Shown: positions 8,128 through 18,296, numbered from the stretch's first letter. The stretch is 64,000 nt of DNA from Betaproteobacteria bacterium (GCA_005881575.1 VBCA01000009.1:1-64000), one strand, 5' to 3'. Numbers and translations are program-made. Notes: a model not told the origin generated them from the letters alone.

Positions 8128-9448
8128 ATTGCCCGGACGGGTGGCGGCGGTGCTTGCGCCCGAGATTTTTCCGGGGGCGTACCTCGCGCTGGGCCTCTCG
8201 GGCGGCCTCGATTCGGTAACCCTCCTTTCCATCCTGCTCGGGCTGGCGCCCGCGCTCAGGTTTTCGCTGCGCGCGGTGCACGTCAATCACGGCATCAGCC
8301 CCAACGCCGCGCGCTGGGCGGAGTTTTGCAGCGGGTTGTGCGCAAGGCTGGAGGTTCCGCTGCAGCTGGAAACCGTCGACATCGCTCCCCACCGCGATCT
8401 GGGACTGGAGGGCTCGGCGCGCCGATCCCGCTACGAGGCCTTTGCGCGCGTAGATGCCGACTTTGTCGTCCTCGCGCAGCATTGCGATGATCAGGCCGAG
8501 ACGCTTCTGCTGCGGCTTCTGCGCGGGGCGGGCCTGCGGGGCCTCGCCGCTATGTCTCCCCTCAGGTCGATTTCCGGCACGCGGGCGCGATTGCTGCGCC
8601 CGCTGCTCGCGGTGTCCCGCGCGGAGATCGAGACCCATGCGCGCCTGCACGGCCTCGAATGGGTCGAGGATGAAAGCAATGCCGATACCAGCCGCAGAAG
8701 AAATTTTCTGAGGCGCGACGTTTTTCCACTTCTCGAGCGACAATTTCCCGGGGCGCGCGCGACAATCGCTCGGGCAGCGGCCCACCTTGCCGAAGCGCGC
8801 GAGCTGCTCGATGAGATGGCGCGAACCGACTTCGAACGCTGCGCGGGAACCGAAGGCGTCAACGTCGCGGATCTGCAGCACCTCGGTGTAGCTCGCGCCA
8901 AAAACCTGTTGCGCTATTGGTGCGAGGCGAAGAATATCGAGCCGCTCTCGGCGGCGCGAACCGACGAGCTGCTGCGCCAGCTGAGGGAGTCCCGACCCGA
9001 CGCCCGAATCGGCCTTGCGGTACCGGGGTGGACGTTTCTCCGTTACCGCGAAAGGCTGTATCTGCGGCGCGCCTCGCCGGCGCTCGAGCGCAACCTGCGC
9101 GAAGTCTGGGATGGCGGAAACGCCCTGCCGATGCTTTCGCTCGGCGGAGTGGTGAAGTTCAAGCCGGAAGAAGGACGGGGCTTGAGTCTCGCGAAACTGC
9201 GCGGGGCGCGCGTCACCGCGCGCCTGCGACAGGGCGGCGAGCGGTTGCGCCTCGACCCTGGCCGGCCCCGTCGCACGCTGAAGAACTTGTTCCAGGAGCG
9301 AGGCATTCCCCCGTGGCGCCGCGACCGCCTTCCCTTCATTTACTGCGGCGACGAGCTCGTTTCCGTTCCGGGCATCGGCGATGCTTGCGAGTTCCGCGCG
9401 ACCGCGGGCGAGGCGGGTCTCATCGTGACGTGGGAACCGTTCGAGTAG
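8096..9448 (+). CDS. tilS: tRNA(Ile)-lysidine synthase
   Basis: TilS modifies C34 of tRNA-Ile(CAU) to lysidine using ATP. The protein has the PP-loop SGGLDS near its N-terminus, the family blocks [27 protein letters not shown] and [12 protein letters not shown], and the C-terminal TilS domain ([22 protein letters not shown] in part, then [15 protein letters not shown]). The start is uncertain: ATG 8096 overlaps accA by 32 bases, while TTG 8129 or GTG 8141 would give a more usual N-terminus. The last 29 bases overlap the convergent sensor-kinase gene. Confidence 0.93.
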   Translation: MGSSRNSSSSELPGRVAAVLAPEIFPGAYLALGLSGGLDSVTLLSILLGLAPALRFSLRAVHVNHGISPNAARWAEFCSGLCARLEVPLQLETVDIAPHRDLGLEGSARRSRYEAFARVDADFVVLAQHCDDQAETLLLRLLRGAGLRGLAAMSPLRSISGTRARLLRPLLAVSRAEIETHARLHGLEWVEDESNADTSRRRNFLRRDVFPLLERQFPGARATIARAAAHLAEARELLDEMARTDFERCAGTEGVNVADLQHLGVARAKNLLRYWCEAKNIEPLSAARTDELLRQLRESRPDARIGLAVPGWTFLRYRERLYLRRASPALERNLREVWDGGNALPMLSLGGVVKFKPEEGRGLSLAKLRGARVTARLRQGGERLRLDPGRPRRTLKNLFQERGIPPWRRDRLPFIYCGDELVSVPGIGDACEFRATAGEAGLIVTWEPFE

Positions 9449-10835
9449 AAACGGGGAGAACGGCGTGGGCGGCCTGGGCGGCGAGACGCGGAAAAACTGC
9501 CCGGATCAGCGTGCCGCGCCCCCCTGGGGGCCGGCTCAGTTCTACGGTGCCGCCGTGCCTCTCCGCGATCTCCGAGACGATGGACAATCCCAATCCGCAG
9601 CCTTCGCCCCCGGTCGCCGGGATGCGATAGAAGCGCTCGAAGACCTTCTCGCGCTCGGCCTCGGGAATGCCCGGCCCGTCGTCCTCGACCTCGAGCACCG
9701 ACTCGCCGTCGCGGGCTCCCGTGCGCACCGTGACGCTGCCGCCCGGCTGGGTGTAGGCAAGCGCGTTGTCGAGCAGGTTCGCCGCCAGTTCGCGCAGGAG
9801 CAGCGGTTCGCCGAGGATCCATGCATCGTCGAGCTCGAAGCCGAGATCGATGTTCTTCCCGACGGCGCGCTGCACCCAGTCGCGCAGATCACGGCTGATG
9901 GTCTCGTGCAGGTTGACGGGCTGGTCGCCGCTCGCCGCTTCTCCCGGCTCCGCGCGGGCCAGTGTCAACAACTGGTTGACGAGGTGGCTCGTGCGCTGAG
10001 TCTCCCCTGAGATCATGTCCAGTAGCGAGCGCAGTTCCAAAGTCGAAGGCTGGCGGCGCGCGAGCTCCGCGTGAGTCTTGAGTCCCGCAAGAGGCGTTCG
10101 CAGCTGGTGTGCCGCGTTGGCGATGAAGCGCTGCTGCGATTCGATCGCAGCGTTGAGCCGTGAGAGCAGCCGGTTGAGCGCGCCTACGAGCGCGCGCACC
10201 TCCTGCGGCTTGTCCTGCTCCGGCACAGGGCGCAGGTCGCGCGGAGAACGTGCCGCGATCTCGTCGCGAAGGCGGTCCAGGGGCCTCAATCCCTGACCGA
10301 TGCCGAGCCAGAAAAGTGCCACGGCGGCAAACGCTATCAGCAACTGAGGCACGGTCGAAGCGACCAGGAGCTCGAGCACGAGCTTGTCTCGCTTCACCAG
10401 CGTTTCCGCGACCTGGACGATCGCAGTTCCCGGCTCGACCTTGACCGCGCGGGCCGCGACGCGCACGCGCTCGCCCTCGAGCTTTGCGTCGTAGAAGACA
10501 TGCGCCTCCGGGGCCAAGCGCTCCGGAGGCGCGGGCAGCCGCGGCGTCCCGGCGATCAGCTCGCCATCCGGCCCCAGCACCTGATAGTAGACACGGTCCT
10601 CGGTATCGATGCGCAGCGCTTCGATCGCGATCGAAGGCAGGTCGAGCTCGAGGCGGCTGCCGGTGCGGCGCAGGTGACTGGCGATCGCGAGGACCGGATC
10701 GAGAAGCGCGCTGTCGTAGGCCTTGGTGGCCGCATCGAGCGCGATGCGATAGGAAACGAAGCTTCCCGCAACAACCAGCAACAGCAACGGGCCGGTCAGC
10801 CAATAGGTGAGATGCGTGCGAAGGCTAGACCGCAT
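9420..10835 (-). CDS. Two-component sensor histidine kinase (TctE/QseC type)
   Basis: The 471-residue inner-membrane kinase has a first transmembrane helix at about 11-30, a periplasmic domain resembling the 2CSK_N sensor found in TctE-like kinases, and a second helix at about 158-180. A linker follows, then the HisKA box AAHQLRTPLAG with phospho-acceptor H243, and an HATPase domain with N (ELAANLLDNALAY), G1 (VEDDGPGIP) and G2 (GCGLGLSIV) boxes. It overlaps the response-regulator gene by 11 bases, so the pair is one operon. TctE-like systems often respond to carboxylates, but no transporter gene lies next to it and the signal is unknown. Confidence 0.93.
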   Translation of the reverse strand: MRSSLRTHLTYWLTGPLLLLVVAGSFVSYRIALDAATKAYDSALLDPVLAIASHLRRTGSRLELDLPSIAIEALRIDTEDRVYYQVLGPDGELIAGTPRLPAPPERLAPEAHVFYDAKLEGERVRVAARAVKVEPGTAIVQVAETLVKRDKLVLELLVASTVPQLLIAFAAVALFWLGIGQGLRPLDRLRDEIAARSPRDLRPVPEQDKPQEVRALVGALNRLLSRLNAAIESQQRFIANAAHQLRTPLAGLKTHAELARRQPSTLELRSLLDMISGETQRTSHLVNQLLTLARAEPGEAASGDQPVNLHETISRDLRDWVQRAVGKNIDLGFELDDAWILGEPLLLRELAANLLDNALAYTQPGGSVTVRTGARDGESVLEVEDDGPGIPEAEREKVFERFYRIPATGGEGCGLGLSIVSEIAERHGGTVELSRPPGGRGTLIRAVFPRLAAQAAHAVLPVSTRTVPTSR

Positions 10836-11499
10836 CCGGGTCTTCGACCATATAGCCGAATCCGCGCACCGTGCGGATCCTGATTCCCGCGTCGTGGAGT
10901 TTCGAGCGCAGCCGCGAGATATACACTTCGATGGCGTTGTGGGTCAGCGAGTCGTCCCAGCTGCACATCGCCTGCAGCATGTGCTCCTTGCTGACCACCT
11001 GCCCGACCCGCATGAGCAGATATTCGAGCACCGCCCACTCGCGCGGGGTGAGGTCGAGAAGGTCCGGTCCGATGCTCGCCCGTCGCGCCACCGTATCGAC
11101 GCTCAAGCGGCCGAAGCGCAGCTTGGGGCTCTTGACCGCTTGGCTGCGGCGGATGAGCGCGCGCACGCGCGCTTCCAGCTCGGGGAGCGAAAAGGGTTTG
11201 GCGACGTAGTCATCGGCCCCGAGGTCGAGGCCGCGCACGCGATCGGCCTCGGCATCGTGCGCGGTCAGGATCAGGATGCTGCCGGAGTGGTTGTCGCGGC
11301 GCAGTTGGCGCAACACCTCGAACCCGTCGATGCCCGGAAGACTGACGTCGAGCACGACGAGGTCATAGTGTTCTTCCGCGCAGGCTCGCAACGCAAGCTC
11401 GCCCGATTCCGCATGATCCACGGCGTAGCCCGACTGTCTCAGCGTTCGCATCAGCCCGTCCGCCAATGCATTGTCGTCTTCGACGATCAGAACTCGCAT
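10825..11499 (-). CDS. OmpR/PhoB-family response regulator (partner of the adjacent kinase)
   Basis: The 224-residue protein has a receiver domain with the acidic pair E7/D8/D9, phospho-acceptor D51 (VVLDVSLPG) and the switch Lys in DDYVAKPF, then a winged-helix DNA-binding domain (LTPREWAVLEYLL, HNAIEVYISRLRSKL, RTVRGFGYM). ATG 11499 is chosen because the receiver domain begins there; the frame is open further upstream but codes nothing recognisable. It resembles QseB/TctD regulators. A perfect GAACCGGTTC palindrome at 11511-11520, just upstream of the start, could be an autoregulatory site. Confidence 0.93.
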   Translation of the reverse strand: MRVLIVEDDNALADGLMRTLRQSGYAVDHAESGELALRACAEEHYDLVVLDVSLPGIDGFEVLRQLRRDNHSGSILILTAHDAEADRVRGLDLGADDYVAKPFSLPELEARVRALIRRSQAVKSPKLRFGRLSVDTVARRASIGPDLLDLTPREWAVLEYLLMRVGQVVSKEHMLQAMCSWDDSLTHNAIEVYISRLRSKLHDAGIRIRTVRGFGYMVEDPDAV

Positions 11500-11582
11500 G
11501 ACAAGTGGTTGAACCGGTTCGAAGTTCAGGATAGCACGCGGACGGGCTCCGGGTTCTTGAACTGGGCACACGGACGCCCCGG

Positions 11583-11619
11583 AAAAAAGTGCGTGGGAGC
11601 GCGAGTCGCGCCCCCACGC
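11583..11619 (-). terminator. Intrinsic terminator on the minus strand with no gene in front of it
   Basis: Read on the minus strand, a 7-bp stem, one mismatch, a 5-bp stem and a 3-base loop (11619 to 11591) are followed by AC and six T residues (11588-11583). The plus-strand side has no T run, so it acts on minus-strand transcripts only. The next minus-strand gene downstream is the response regulator; no minus-strand gene lies upstream for at least 250 bp. Confidence 0.7.
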
Positions 11620-11782
11620 CACAGAGGAGGAAAGAGACTACGCGTGCAACTGTACGCGGGTCAGGCTTGCAATAAGCTGATGCTAGACTTACAGAACGCT
11701 GACATGATGAACGCGTTTTCCGCGGTCTAGGATTGTCTTCCCCTGACGGCAGACGAACCGCCAGACGAGTCTTGGTCCAGGC

Positions 11783-11811
11783 GCGACACTCCGGCAAAAG
11801 CCTGATAAAAT
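11783..11811 (+). promoter_or_regulatory. Candidate ndk promoter
   Basis: GCGACA (11783-11788), a 17-bp spacer and TAAAAT (11806-11811) sit 55 bp before the ndk start. The -35 matches only four of six consensus bases, so this is a modest candidate. Confidence 0.35.
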
Positions 11812-11866
11812 AAAACGTTAGGCGAGTTTCTCGTGTCGCTTCCAGAATTCAAACCGGAGATCTTGC

Positions 11867-12292
11867 ATGGCTGTAGAGCGAACCTTGTCCATCGTCAAAC
11901 CCGATGCAGTGGCGAAAAACGCCATCGGACAAATCTACTCTAGGTTCGAGCAGGCCGGCCTGAAGATCGTGGCAGCGCGCATGCGCTATCTGTCGCAGCA
12001 GGAGGCCGAAGGCTTCTACGCGGTGCATCGCGGGCGTCCGTTTTTCCGCGATCTGGTGAGATTCATGACTTCCGGGCCGATCATGGTGCAGGTGCTGGAG
12101 GGCGAGGGCGCCATTGCGCGGAACCGCGAGCTGATGGGCGCGACCGATCCGAAGAAGGCGACAAAGGGCACGATACGCGCCGATTTCGCCGAGAGCATCG
12201 ATGCGAACGCGGTGCACGGTTCCGACGGGCCCGAGACCGCCCGCACCGAGATCGCATACTTTTTTTCCGCTTCCGAGATCTTTTCCCGTTAA
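11867..12292 (+). CDS. ndk: Nucleoside diphosphate kinase
   Basis: The 141-residue protein transfers the gamma-phosphate of ATP to other nucleoside diphosphates through a phospho-histidine. It shows the family opening [12 protein letters not shown], the block [17 protein letters not shown], and the active-site region [13 protein letters not shown] with the catalytic His. The length is typical. The ATG follows GGAGATCTTGC, an adequate ribosome site. Its TAA is directly followed by the rlmN ATG, the start of a long co-oriented housekeeping run. Confidence 0.97.
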   Translation: MAVERTLSIVKPDAVAKNAIGQIYSRFEQAGLKIVAARMRYLSQQEAEGFYAVHRGRPFFRDLVRFMTSGPIMVQVLEGEGAIARNRELMGATDPKKATKGTIRADFAESIDANAVHGSDGPETARTEIAYFFSASEIFSR

Positions 12293-13375
12293 ATGAGCAC
12301 CAATCTCCTCGATCTGGACGCCGAAGGGCTCGCCGCCTTCGTCGCAAGCCTCGAGGAGAAACCGTTCCGGGCGCGACAACTCAAGCGCTGGATGCACCGC
12401 CTCGGCGAATCGGATTTTGCGCGGATGAGCGACGTCGCGAAATCGCTGCGTGAAAAGCTCGCGCGGACCGCGTGCGTTTCGCCCCCGAGAATCGTGAGCG
12501 ACAGCTTGGCCCGAGACGGAACCCGCAAGTGGCTGCTCGACGTCGGCAAAGGCAATGCGGTGGACACGGTATTCATACCCGAAACCAACCGAGGCACCTT
12601 GTGCATCTCCACCCAGGCGGGCTGCACCCTTGCCTGCCAGTTCTGCTCGACCGGCAGGCAGGGATTCAACCGCAATCTCTCGGTGTCCGAGATCGTCGGG
12701 CAGCTGTGGCTCGCCAACCGCGAGCTCGGCGCGACCCCGGGCGGGGAGCGCGTCATCAGCAACGTCGTGTTGATGGGGATGGGCGAACCCCTGCTCAACT
12801 TCGACAATACCGTTTCTGCGCTGAAGCTGATGATCGACGAGGACGCCTACGGGCTTTCGCGGCGCCGCGTGACGCTGTCCACGTCCGGCATCGTGCCGAT
12901 GATCGACCGCCTGGCGGCGGAATGCCCGGTGGCGCTCGCGGTATCCTTGCACGCGCCGAACGACGCGCTGCGCGACACGCTCATGCCGATCAACCGCAAG
13001 TACCCGCTCGCCGAATTGCTGGCCGCGTGCCGGCGGTACCTCGAGCGCGCGCCGCGCGACTTCATCACCTTCGAATACGTCATGCTCGAAGGCGTCAACG
13101 ACGCCGAGGAGCACGCACGCCAGCTCATAGATTTGGTTTCGCGGGTGCCGTGCAAGATCAACCTGATTCCGTTCAATCCGTTCCCGAGCTCGGGCTTCGT
13201 GCGCTCCCCGCGCCGCGTGATCGAACGGTTCAGTGAGGTGCTCAGCGCATCCGGGGTCGTCACGACCACGCGCAAGACGCGCGGAGAGGAGATCGATGCT
13301 GCATGCGGACAACTCGCCGGAAGGATCCACGACCGCACCCGGAGGCCGGCGCGCTCGGAAGGGATGAGCTCTTGA
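12293..13375 (+). CDS. rlmN: Dual-specificity 23S rRNA/tRNA (adenine-C2)-methyltransferase RlmN
   Basis: The 360-residue radical-SAM enzyme methylates A2503 of 23S rRNA and A37 of some tRNAs. The [4Fe-4S] motif CTLACQFC gives C111, C115 and C118. Further family blocks are [38 protein letters not shown] and [16 protein letters not shown]. The acceptor Cys for methyl transfer lies in DAACGQLA near the C-terminus. The gene abuts ndk and its TGA overlaps the TTG proposed for pilW, as in the usual betaproteobacterial order. Confidence 0.97.
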   Translation: MSTNLLDLDAEGLAAFVASLEEKPFRARQLKRWMHRLGESDFARMSDVAKSLREKLARTACVSPPRIVSDSLARDGTRKWLLDVGKGNAVDTVFIPETNRGTLCISTQAGCTLACQFCSTGRQGFNRNLSVSEIVGQLWLANRELGATPGGERVISNVVLMGMGEPLLNFDNTVSALKLMIDEDAYGLSRRRVTLSTSGIVPMIDRLAAECPVALAVSLHAPNDALRDTLMPINRKYPLAELLAACRRYLERAPRDFITFEYVMLEGVNDAEEHARQLIDLVSRVPCKINLIPFNPFPSSGFVRSPRRVIERFSEVLSASGVVTTTRKTRGEEIDAACGQLAGRIHDRTRRPARSEGMSS

Positions 13376-14172
13376 ATCGATCGCTTCGCGCTGCGACGGT
13401 GCTCGCCGGTGTCGCATCGCTTTTCGGCTGCGCCGGGGGGCCGCTCTCCGGAGCCTTGCCTGGCGAAACCGACAGCGGAGCCGTCATCGGGGAGGTGGCC
13501 GGCGGCCGCGAGCGCGCGCGCATTCATACCGAGCTGGCCGGCTCGTATTATCAGAGGGGAAACCTCGGCGTGGCTCTCTCCGAAGCGCGCATCGCGATCG
13601 CGGCTGACTCGGGTTACGCGCCCGCGTACAACGTGCTGGGCCTGGTGTACGGCGACTTGCGCGAAAAGGACCTGGCGGAAGAGGCGTTCGAGCGCTCGCT
13701 GAGATTCAATCCCAACGACCCGGACACCAATCACAACTACGCATGGTTTCTATGCGAAAACAAGCGCGAGGAAGAATCGATTCGCTATTTCCTGATGGCG
13801 GTCCGCCACCCCCTTTACGCCACGCCGCAAAAATCTTATGCGATGGCGGCGGTGTGTGCGATGCGCAAGAACAACGAACGCGATGCCTACGATTATCTCG
13901 AACGTGCGCTCAAGCTGGATCCGAATTACCATCCGGCGTTGATCAATCTCGCCCAGCTCAAGTACCGGCGCGGGGAGCTCGACGGCGCGCGCACACTCGT
14001 GGGCCGCTACAACAAGCTCGCCGAACCGACCGCGGAATCGCTGTGGCTTGCGCTGCGGATTGAACGCAAAGTGGGAGACTCATCATCCGTGACGAGCTAC
14101 GCCAATCAGCTGCGTCGGCGCTTTCCCGGATCGAAGGAGTACCAGGAACTGCAAAAAGGGCGGTTCGAATGA
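13372..14172 (+). CDS. pilW: Type IV pilus biogenesis/stability lipoprotein PilW (TPR protein)
   Basis: From TTG 13372, which overlaps the rlmN stop, the 266-residue protein has a lipoprotein signal: basic NRSLR, a hydrophobic stretch and the lipobox LFGC. Starting at the upstream ATG 13303 would bury this signal, so the TTG is preferred. The rest is tetratricopeptide repeats ([26 protein letters not shown], shortened here, and [22 protein letters not shown] in part). PilW/PilF helps PilQ secretin assembly in the outer membrane. Its place between rlmN and rodZ matches other betaproteobacteria. Confidence 0.85.
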   Translation: MNRSLRAATVLAGVASLFGCAGGPLSGALPGETDSGAVIGEVAGGRERARIHTELAGSYYQRGNLGVALSEARIAIAADSGYAPAYNVLGLVYGDLREKDLAEEAFERSLRFNPNDPDTNHNYAWFLCENKREEESIRYFLMAVRHPLYATPQKSYAMAAVCAMRKNNERDAYDYLERALKLDPNYHPALINLAQLKYRRGELDGARTLVGRYNKLAEPTAESLWLALRIERKVGDSSSVTSYANQLRRRFPGSKEYQELQKGRFE

Positions 14173-15002
14173 ACGAGACGGCCGAACCCAGTGCGCCTTC
14201 CGCCAGTGCCGGGCCCGGGCGGACCCTCGCTCGGCTGCGCGCCGAGCGCCAGTTGTCGATCGCCGACGTCGCGCAACGACTCAAGTACGGCGTGCGCCAG
14301 ATCGAGGCGCTCGAAGCCGAGGAGTTCGACAAGCTGCCCGGAGGGACGTTCGTCCGCGGGATGGTGCGCGGCTACGCCAAGCTGCTCGACACCGATCCGC
14401 AGCCCCTGCTCGATGAGCTCGACCGGCGCTACGTCCCCGGGGAGATCGACCTCGATCTGCGCGACAAGGGCATCCCTTTCGTGCATAGCGGCAAGCGCGG
14501 CACCCGAGTCTACCTGGCTCTTTCGGTCCTGGCCCTCGTTGTCGTGGCCGGGATTCTCTACGAGTGGCGCGCAGGAACTTTCCCTTGGGCAAGATTCGAG
14601 TCGAATGCACCTCCCCCGCAAAAGGAATCCAGGGCGCGCCCCGTGGTACAGCCCGCCGCGCCGCGCGCAGAAATGGAAGTTCCAGCGGCTCCGGCGGCGC
14701 CTTCAGCCGGTGTTGCCGAGGCGCCTGCCGCGCAGGCGCAGCAGCCCTCCGGCGGCCCCGGAGGCGAGGGGCGGATTCGACTCGAGTTCGATCGCGAATC
14801 CTGGGTCGAGATCAGGGACCGGGACGGCAAGACCCTGATGTCGCAGCTGAATCCAGCCGGGAGCCGCAGGGTCGTCATCGGACTGCGCCCCTTGTCCCTG
14901 GTGATCGGCAGCGGGGCGGCCGTGCGCCTTACCTACAACGACAAGCCCGTCGATCTGAAACCGTACATCCAGATCGAAGTCGCGCGCTTGACGCTGAACT
15001 GA
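14169..15002 (+). CDS. rodZ: RodZ-like helix-turn-helix membrane protein
   Basis: The 277-residue protein has an N-terminal Xre/HTH_25 domain ([20 protein letters not shown] in part, then [15 protein letters not shown]), a basic juxtamembrane segment, and one transmembrane helix at about 117-135. A long Pro/Ala-rich linker follows, then a C-terminal periplasmic DUF4115 domain ([13 protein letters not shown]). This is the architecture of RodZ, which links MreB to the cell-wall elongation machinery. The ATG overlaps the pilW stop (ATGA). It lies upstream of ispG, as in E. coli and many proteobacteria. Confidence 0.88.
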   Translation: MNETAEPSAPSASAGPGRTLARLRAERQLSIADVAQRLKYGVRQIEALEAEEFDKLPGGTFVRGMVRGYAKLLDTDPQPLLDELDRRYVPGEIDLDLRDKGIPFVHSGKRGTRVYLALSVLALVVVAGILYEWRAGTFPWARFESNAPPPQKESRARPVVQPAAPRAEMEVPAAPAAPSAGVAEAPAAQAQQPSGGPGGEGRIRLEFDRESWVEIRDRDGKTLMSQLNPAGSRRVVIGLRPLSLVIGSGAAVRLTYNDKPVDLKPYIQIEVARLTLN

Positions 15003-15009
15003 GCAGGCG

Positions 15010-16332
15010 ATGGCGAACATTCCGAGGCAGAAAACGCGCCAAGTCCGGGTGGGACACGCGCTGATCGGAGGGGGTGCACCGGTGCTGGTGCAGTCGATGA
15101 CCAACACCGATACCGCCGACCTGCACAGCACCGCGACCCAGGTAGCCGAGCTTGCCCGTGCCGGTTCGGAGCTCGTGCGCATCACCGTCAACACCGCCGA
15201 AGCGGCGGCGCAGGTCCCGCGCATCCGCGAGCGCCTGGACGCCATGGGCTGCGACGTGCCCTTGGTGGGCGATTTCCATTTCAACGGCCACAAGCTCCTC
15301 GCCGAGCACCCCGACTGCGCGCGGGCGCTGGCGAAGTACCGAATCAACCCGGGCAATGTCGGGCGGGGCGCCAAGCGCGACGAGCAATTCGCGACCCTGA
15401 TCGCGATGGCCTGCCGCTACGACAAGCCCGTGAGAATCGGCGTCAACTGGGGCAGCCTCGATCAGGAACTGCTCGCGCGGCTCATGGACGAGAACGCGCG
15501 GGCACGGGAGCCCGTCGATTCCGACACGGTAACGCGGCAGGCGCTGGTCGCCTCGGCGCTCGAATCGGCGGCGCGAGCGGAAGCCTTGGGTCTCGCCGGA
15601 GATCGCATCGTGCTCTCGTGCAAGGTGAGCGGCGTCCAGGATCTGATCGCCGTGTACCGGGAGCTCGCGCGCCGCTGCGACTATCCGCTGCACCTCGGGC
15701 TCACCGAGGCGGGGATGGGAACAAAAGGCATCGTGGCTTCCACCGCCGCGCTCGGGGTGCTGCTCCAAGAGGGCATCGGCGACACGATTCGCATTTCGCT
15801 CACGCCTGAGCCCGGCGGCGACCGGACCCGCGAGGTCATGGTCGCCCAGGAGTTGCTCCAGACCATGGGCTTGCGCTCGTTCTCGCCGATGGTGATCGCC
15901 TGCCCGGGCTGCGGCCGCACCACCAGCACCACCTTCCAGGAACTCGCCGAAAAGATCCAGAGCTATCTTCGAGAGCAGATGCTGCAGTGGCGCGAGCGCT
16001 ATCCCGGAGTCGAGGACATGCACGTCGCCGTCATGGGCTGCGTCGTCAACGGGCCCGGGGAAAGCAAGCACGCCAATATCGGTATTTCTCTTCCCGGTTC
16101 GGGCGAGCGTCCGGTAGCGCCGGTGTATGTGGACGGCGTGAAGACGGTGACTCTCAAGGGCGAGACGATCGCCGAAGATTTCCAGCGCCTGGTGGACGAC
16201 TACGTGGCTGCCACTTACGCGGGTGACAGCGCGGCGCGTGCACGGCTCGCCGCACCGGCGAAGAAGGGCCGGGGCGGCGATGGCGAAGCAGACAGTGACA
16301 ACCAGACTATTCCCATTCGGGCAACTCACTAA
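15010..16332 (+). CDS. ispG: 4-hydroxy-3-methylbut-2-enyl diphosphate synthase (flavodoxin)
   Basis: IspG reduces MEcPP to HMBPP in the MEP isoprenoid pathway using a [4Fe-4S] cluster. The 440-residue protein shows [39 protein letters not shown] and the cluster ligands in ACPGCGRTT and [14 protein letters not shown]. It is longer than the E. coli enzyme (about 372 residues) because of an insertion before the cluster domain, which is common in betaproteobacterial forms. It is 7 bp downstream of rodZ. Confidence 0.96.
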   Translation: MANIPRQKTRQVRVGHALIGGGAPVLVQSMTNTDTADLHSTATQVAELARAGSELVRITVNTAEAAAQVPRIRERLDAMGCDVPLVGDFHFNGHKLLAEHPDCARALAKYRINPGNVGRGAKRDEQFATLIAMACRYDKPVRIGVNWGSLDQELLARLMDENARAREPVDSDTVTRQALVASALESAARAEALGLAGDRIVLSCKVSGVQDLIAVYRELARRCDYPLHLGLTEAGMGTKGIVASTAALGVLLQEGIGDTIRISLTPEPGGDRTREVMVAQELLQTMGLRSFSPMVIACPGCGRTTSTTFQELAEKIQSYLREQMLQWRERYPGVEDMHVAVMGCVVNGPGESKHANIGISLPGSGERPVAPVYVDGVKTVTLKGETIAEDFQRLVDDYVAATYAGDSAARARLAAPAKKGRGGDGEADSDNQTIPIRATH

Positions 16333-16371
16333 ATCTCTTGACGGCGGCTGGCGCCGCCGCGCAGAAGCTTC

Positions 16372-17634
16372 ATGAACAAGAATATTCAGGCCATCCGCGG
16401 GATGAACGATATCCTGCCGGAGGAGGCGAAATTCTGGGATTTTCTCGAGAGCGCAGTCGGCGGTCTGTTCGCCGGCTACGGCTACGGGAATATGCGCTTG
16501 CCCGTGGTCGAGGCGACTCAGCTGTTTAACCGCTCCATCGGCGAGGTCACCGACATCGTCGAGAGGGAGATGTACACTTTCCCCGATCGCAACGGCGACA
16601 GTATCACACTGCGCCCGGAAGCGACTGCCGGTATCGTACGTGCGGTAATCGAACACAGCTTGCTCCACGATGGCCCGAAGAGAATTTGGACCAGCGGGCC
16701 GATGTTTCGTTATGAGCGGCCACAGAAGGGACGGTATCGGCAATTCCACCAGATCGACGTCGAGGCTCTGGGCTTCGCGGGACCGGATGTCGATGCCGAG
16801 CAAATCGCCATGCTCGCCCGTTTGTGGAAGCAGCTCGGCATCACCGATGTGGAACTGCATATCAACTCCATAGGTGACGCCGAAGCGCGGGCGGAGCACA
16901 GGGTCGATTTGGTGAAGTACTTCGAAGCGCACTTGGATCAATTGGACGAAGACGCCCGCCGTCGCCTGCACTCCAATCCGCTGCGCACGCTGGACAGCAA
17001 GAATCCCCGTCTCCAGCATCTGGTAGAAGCAGCGCCGAAACTGATCGACTATCTCGACGCTGCCGCTCGTGAACACTTCACGGCGCTACAGGCATTGCTC
17101 CACGCCGCCGGTATAGGCTTCGTGGTCGATCCGCGCCTGGTGCGCGGCTTCGATTACTACAACCGCACGGTGTTTGAGTGGATCACGACTCGCCTGGGCT
17201 CGCAGGGAACGATCGCCGGCGGAGGACGCTACGACGGGCTGATCGGGCAGCTGGGCGGCAAGGCCGCGCCGGCCTGCGGCTTTGCCATGGGCGTGGAGCG
17301 CATAGTGCTGCTAATGAAGGAATACCAATTCGTTGCCCCGGCTCGCTCTGCGGACGCCTATATTGTCTACGTCGGTGACGGGACCGCTGCGCAGGCGCTG
17401 CGCCTCGCCGAGAGTCTGCGCGATGCCGGTCTCATCGTGCTCATGCACGCCGGCGGCGGCAACTTCAAGACACAGATGAAGAAGGCCGACTCGAGCGGGG
17501 CGCGCTTTGCTATCATCATCGGCCCCGAAGAACTGGCGGCCGGTGAAGTCAGCCTGAAACCCCTGCGTGCGGCGGACGCCCAAGTGCGGATCGCACCCAC
17601 ACGCGTGGCTGGAATCATCCAACAGAGCGTTTGA
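16372..17634 (+). CDS. hisS: Histidyl-tRNA synthetase
   Basis: This class II synthetase of 420 residues shows the opening AIRGMNDILPEE, motif 2 (TSGPMFRYERPQKGRYRQFHQ in part), the His-A loop LVRGFDYYNRTVFEW, motif 3 (GGRYDGLI ... GFAMGVERI) and a C-terminal anticodon-binding domain. Its length is normal. It follows ispG by 39 bp and precedes the YfgM-like gene, the usual order. Confidence 0.97.
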   Translation: MNKNIQAIRGMNDILPEEAKFWDFLESAVGGLFAGYGYGNMRLPVVEATQLFNRSIGEVTDIVEREMYTFPDRNGDSITLRPEATAGIVRAVIEHSLLHDGPKRIWTSGPMFRYERPQKGRYRQFHQIDVEALGFAGPDVDAEQIAMLARLWKQLGITDVELHINSIGDAEARAEHRVDLVKYFEAHLDQLDEDARRRLHSNPLRTLDSKNPRLQHLVEAAPKLIDYLDAAAREHFTALQALLHAAGIGFVVDPRLVRGFDYYNRTVFEWITTRLGSQGTIAGGGRYDGLIGQLGGKAAPACGFAMGVERIVLLMKEYQFVAPARSADAYIVYVGDGTAAQALRLAESLRDAGLIVLMHAGGGNFKTQMKKADSSGARFAIIIGPEELAAGEVSLKPLRAADAQVRIAPTRVAGIIQQSV

Positions 17635-17663
17635 GCGTTCGTGACAGGAACTTTGGAAACCCC

Positions 17664-18296
17664 ATGGCGACATACGACCTCGAAGAACAGGAACAGCTCG
17701 CCGCCCTGAAGGCCTGGTGGAAGGAGCATGGCGGTGCGATCATTCTCGGAGCCACGCTCGTGTGCGCGGCGATCGGAGCATGGAACGGCTGGACATGGTA
17801 TCAACGCTCGCAGGCCGCGCACGCCGCCGTGCTGTACGACACGCTGCAGAAGGCGGCGCGCGCGAGCGATCTCAAGACGACCCGGGAAGCCGCGGGGGCG
17901 ATTCTGGAGAACTTTCCGCACAGCGCTTACGCGCCGCTCGCAGCGCTGGTGTCGGCCAAAATCCACTTTCAAGCGGGAGACCTGAAGACCGCGCGCGCGC
18001 AACTTCAGTGGGTCATCGATCACGCGGGGAGCGATGAGATACGCTCGATCGCCGCCTTGAGGCTGGCGAGCGTCTTGCTCGACGACAACGAGCCCGACGC
18101 CGCGCTGAAAATTCTCGAAGCAAAGCCTCATCCGAGCTTCGAAGCCCTCTACGCTTCGCAGCGCGGGGACATTCTGGCTACGCAGAAGAGACGTTCCGAG
18201 GCGCGAGCCGCCTACAGGGCCGCGCTGGAGAAGGCCGGAGCGGGACCGCTGCGCGACGCGCTGCGACTGAAGCTCGAGGCGCTCGGAGAGGGCTGA
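17664..18296 (+). CDS. YfgM-like ancillary SecYEG translocon subunit (TPR protein)
   Basis: The 210-residue protein has a short cytosolic N-terminus with the family motif LEEQEQLAALKAWWKEHG, one transmembrane helix (about 26-44) and a periplasmic TPR-like domain. In E. coli YfgM interacts with SecYEG and periplasmic chaperones. ATG 17664 is chosen because GGAAAC lies just before it; the GTG at 17631 gives an unconserved extension. Its stop overlaps the bamB start (TGATG), matching the conserved hisS-yfgM-bamB-der order. Confidence 0.85.
   Translation: MATYDLEEQEQLAALKAWWKEHGGAIILGATLVCAAIGAWNGWTWYQRSQAAHAAVLYDTLQKAARASDLKTTREAAGAILENFPHSAYAPLAALVSAKIHFQAGDLKTARAQLQWVIDHAGSDEIRSIAALRLASVLLDDNEPDAALKILEAKPHPSFEALYASQRGDILATQKRRSEARAAYRAALEKAGAGPLRDALRLKLEALGEG

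Larger units (their letters stand above)
11500..11866. other. 367-bp gene-poor region between the response regulator and ndk
   Basis: No convincing protein gene lies here. It contains the GAACCGGTTC palindrome (11511-11520), a minus-strand intrinsic terminator (11583-11619), and a short plus-strand reading frame (GTG 11644 to TAG 11730, 28 residues) that follows AGGAGG at 11625-11630 at a wide spacing. A candidate ndk promoter (11783-11811) is also present. The orphan terminator suggests a short minus-strand transcript starting somewhere between it and ndk. Confidence 0.6.

Noticed and set aside
14929-17076. 715-residue minus-strand frame opposite ispG and hisS
   Set aside because: Shadow of two certain genes; no family motifs.
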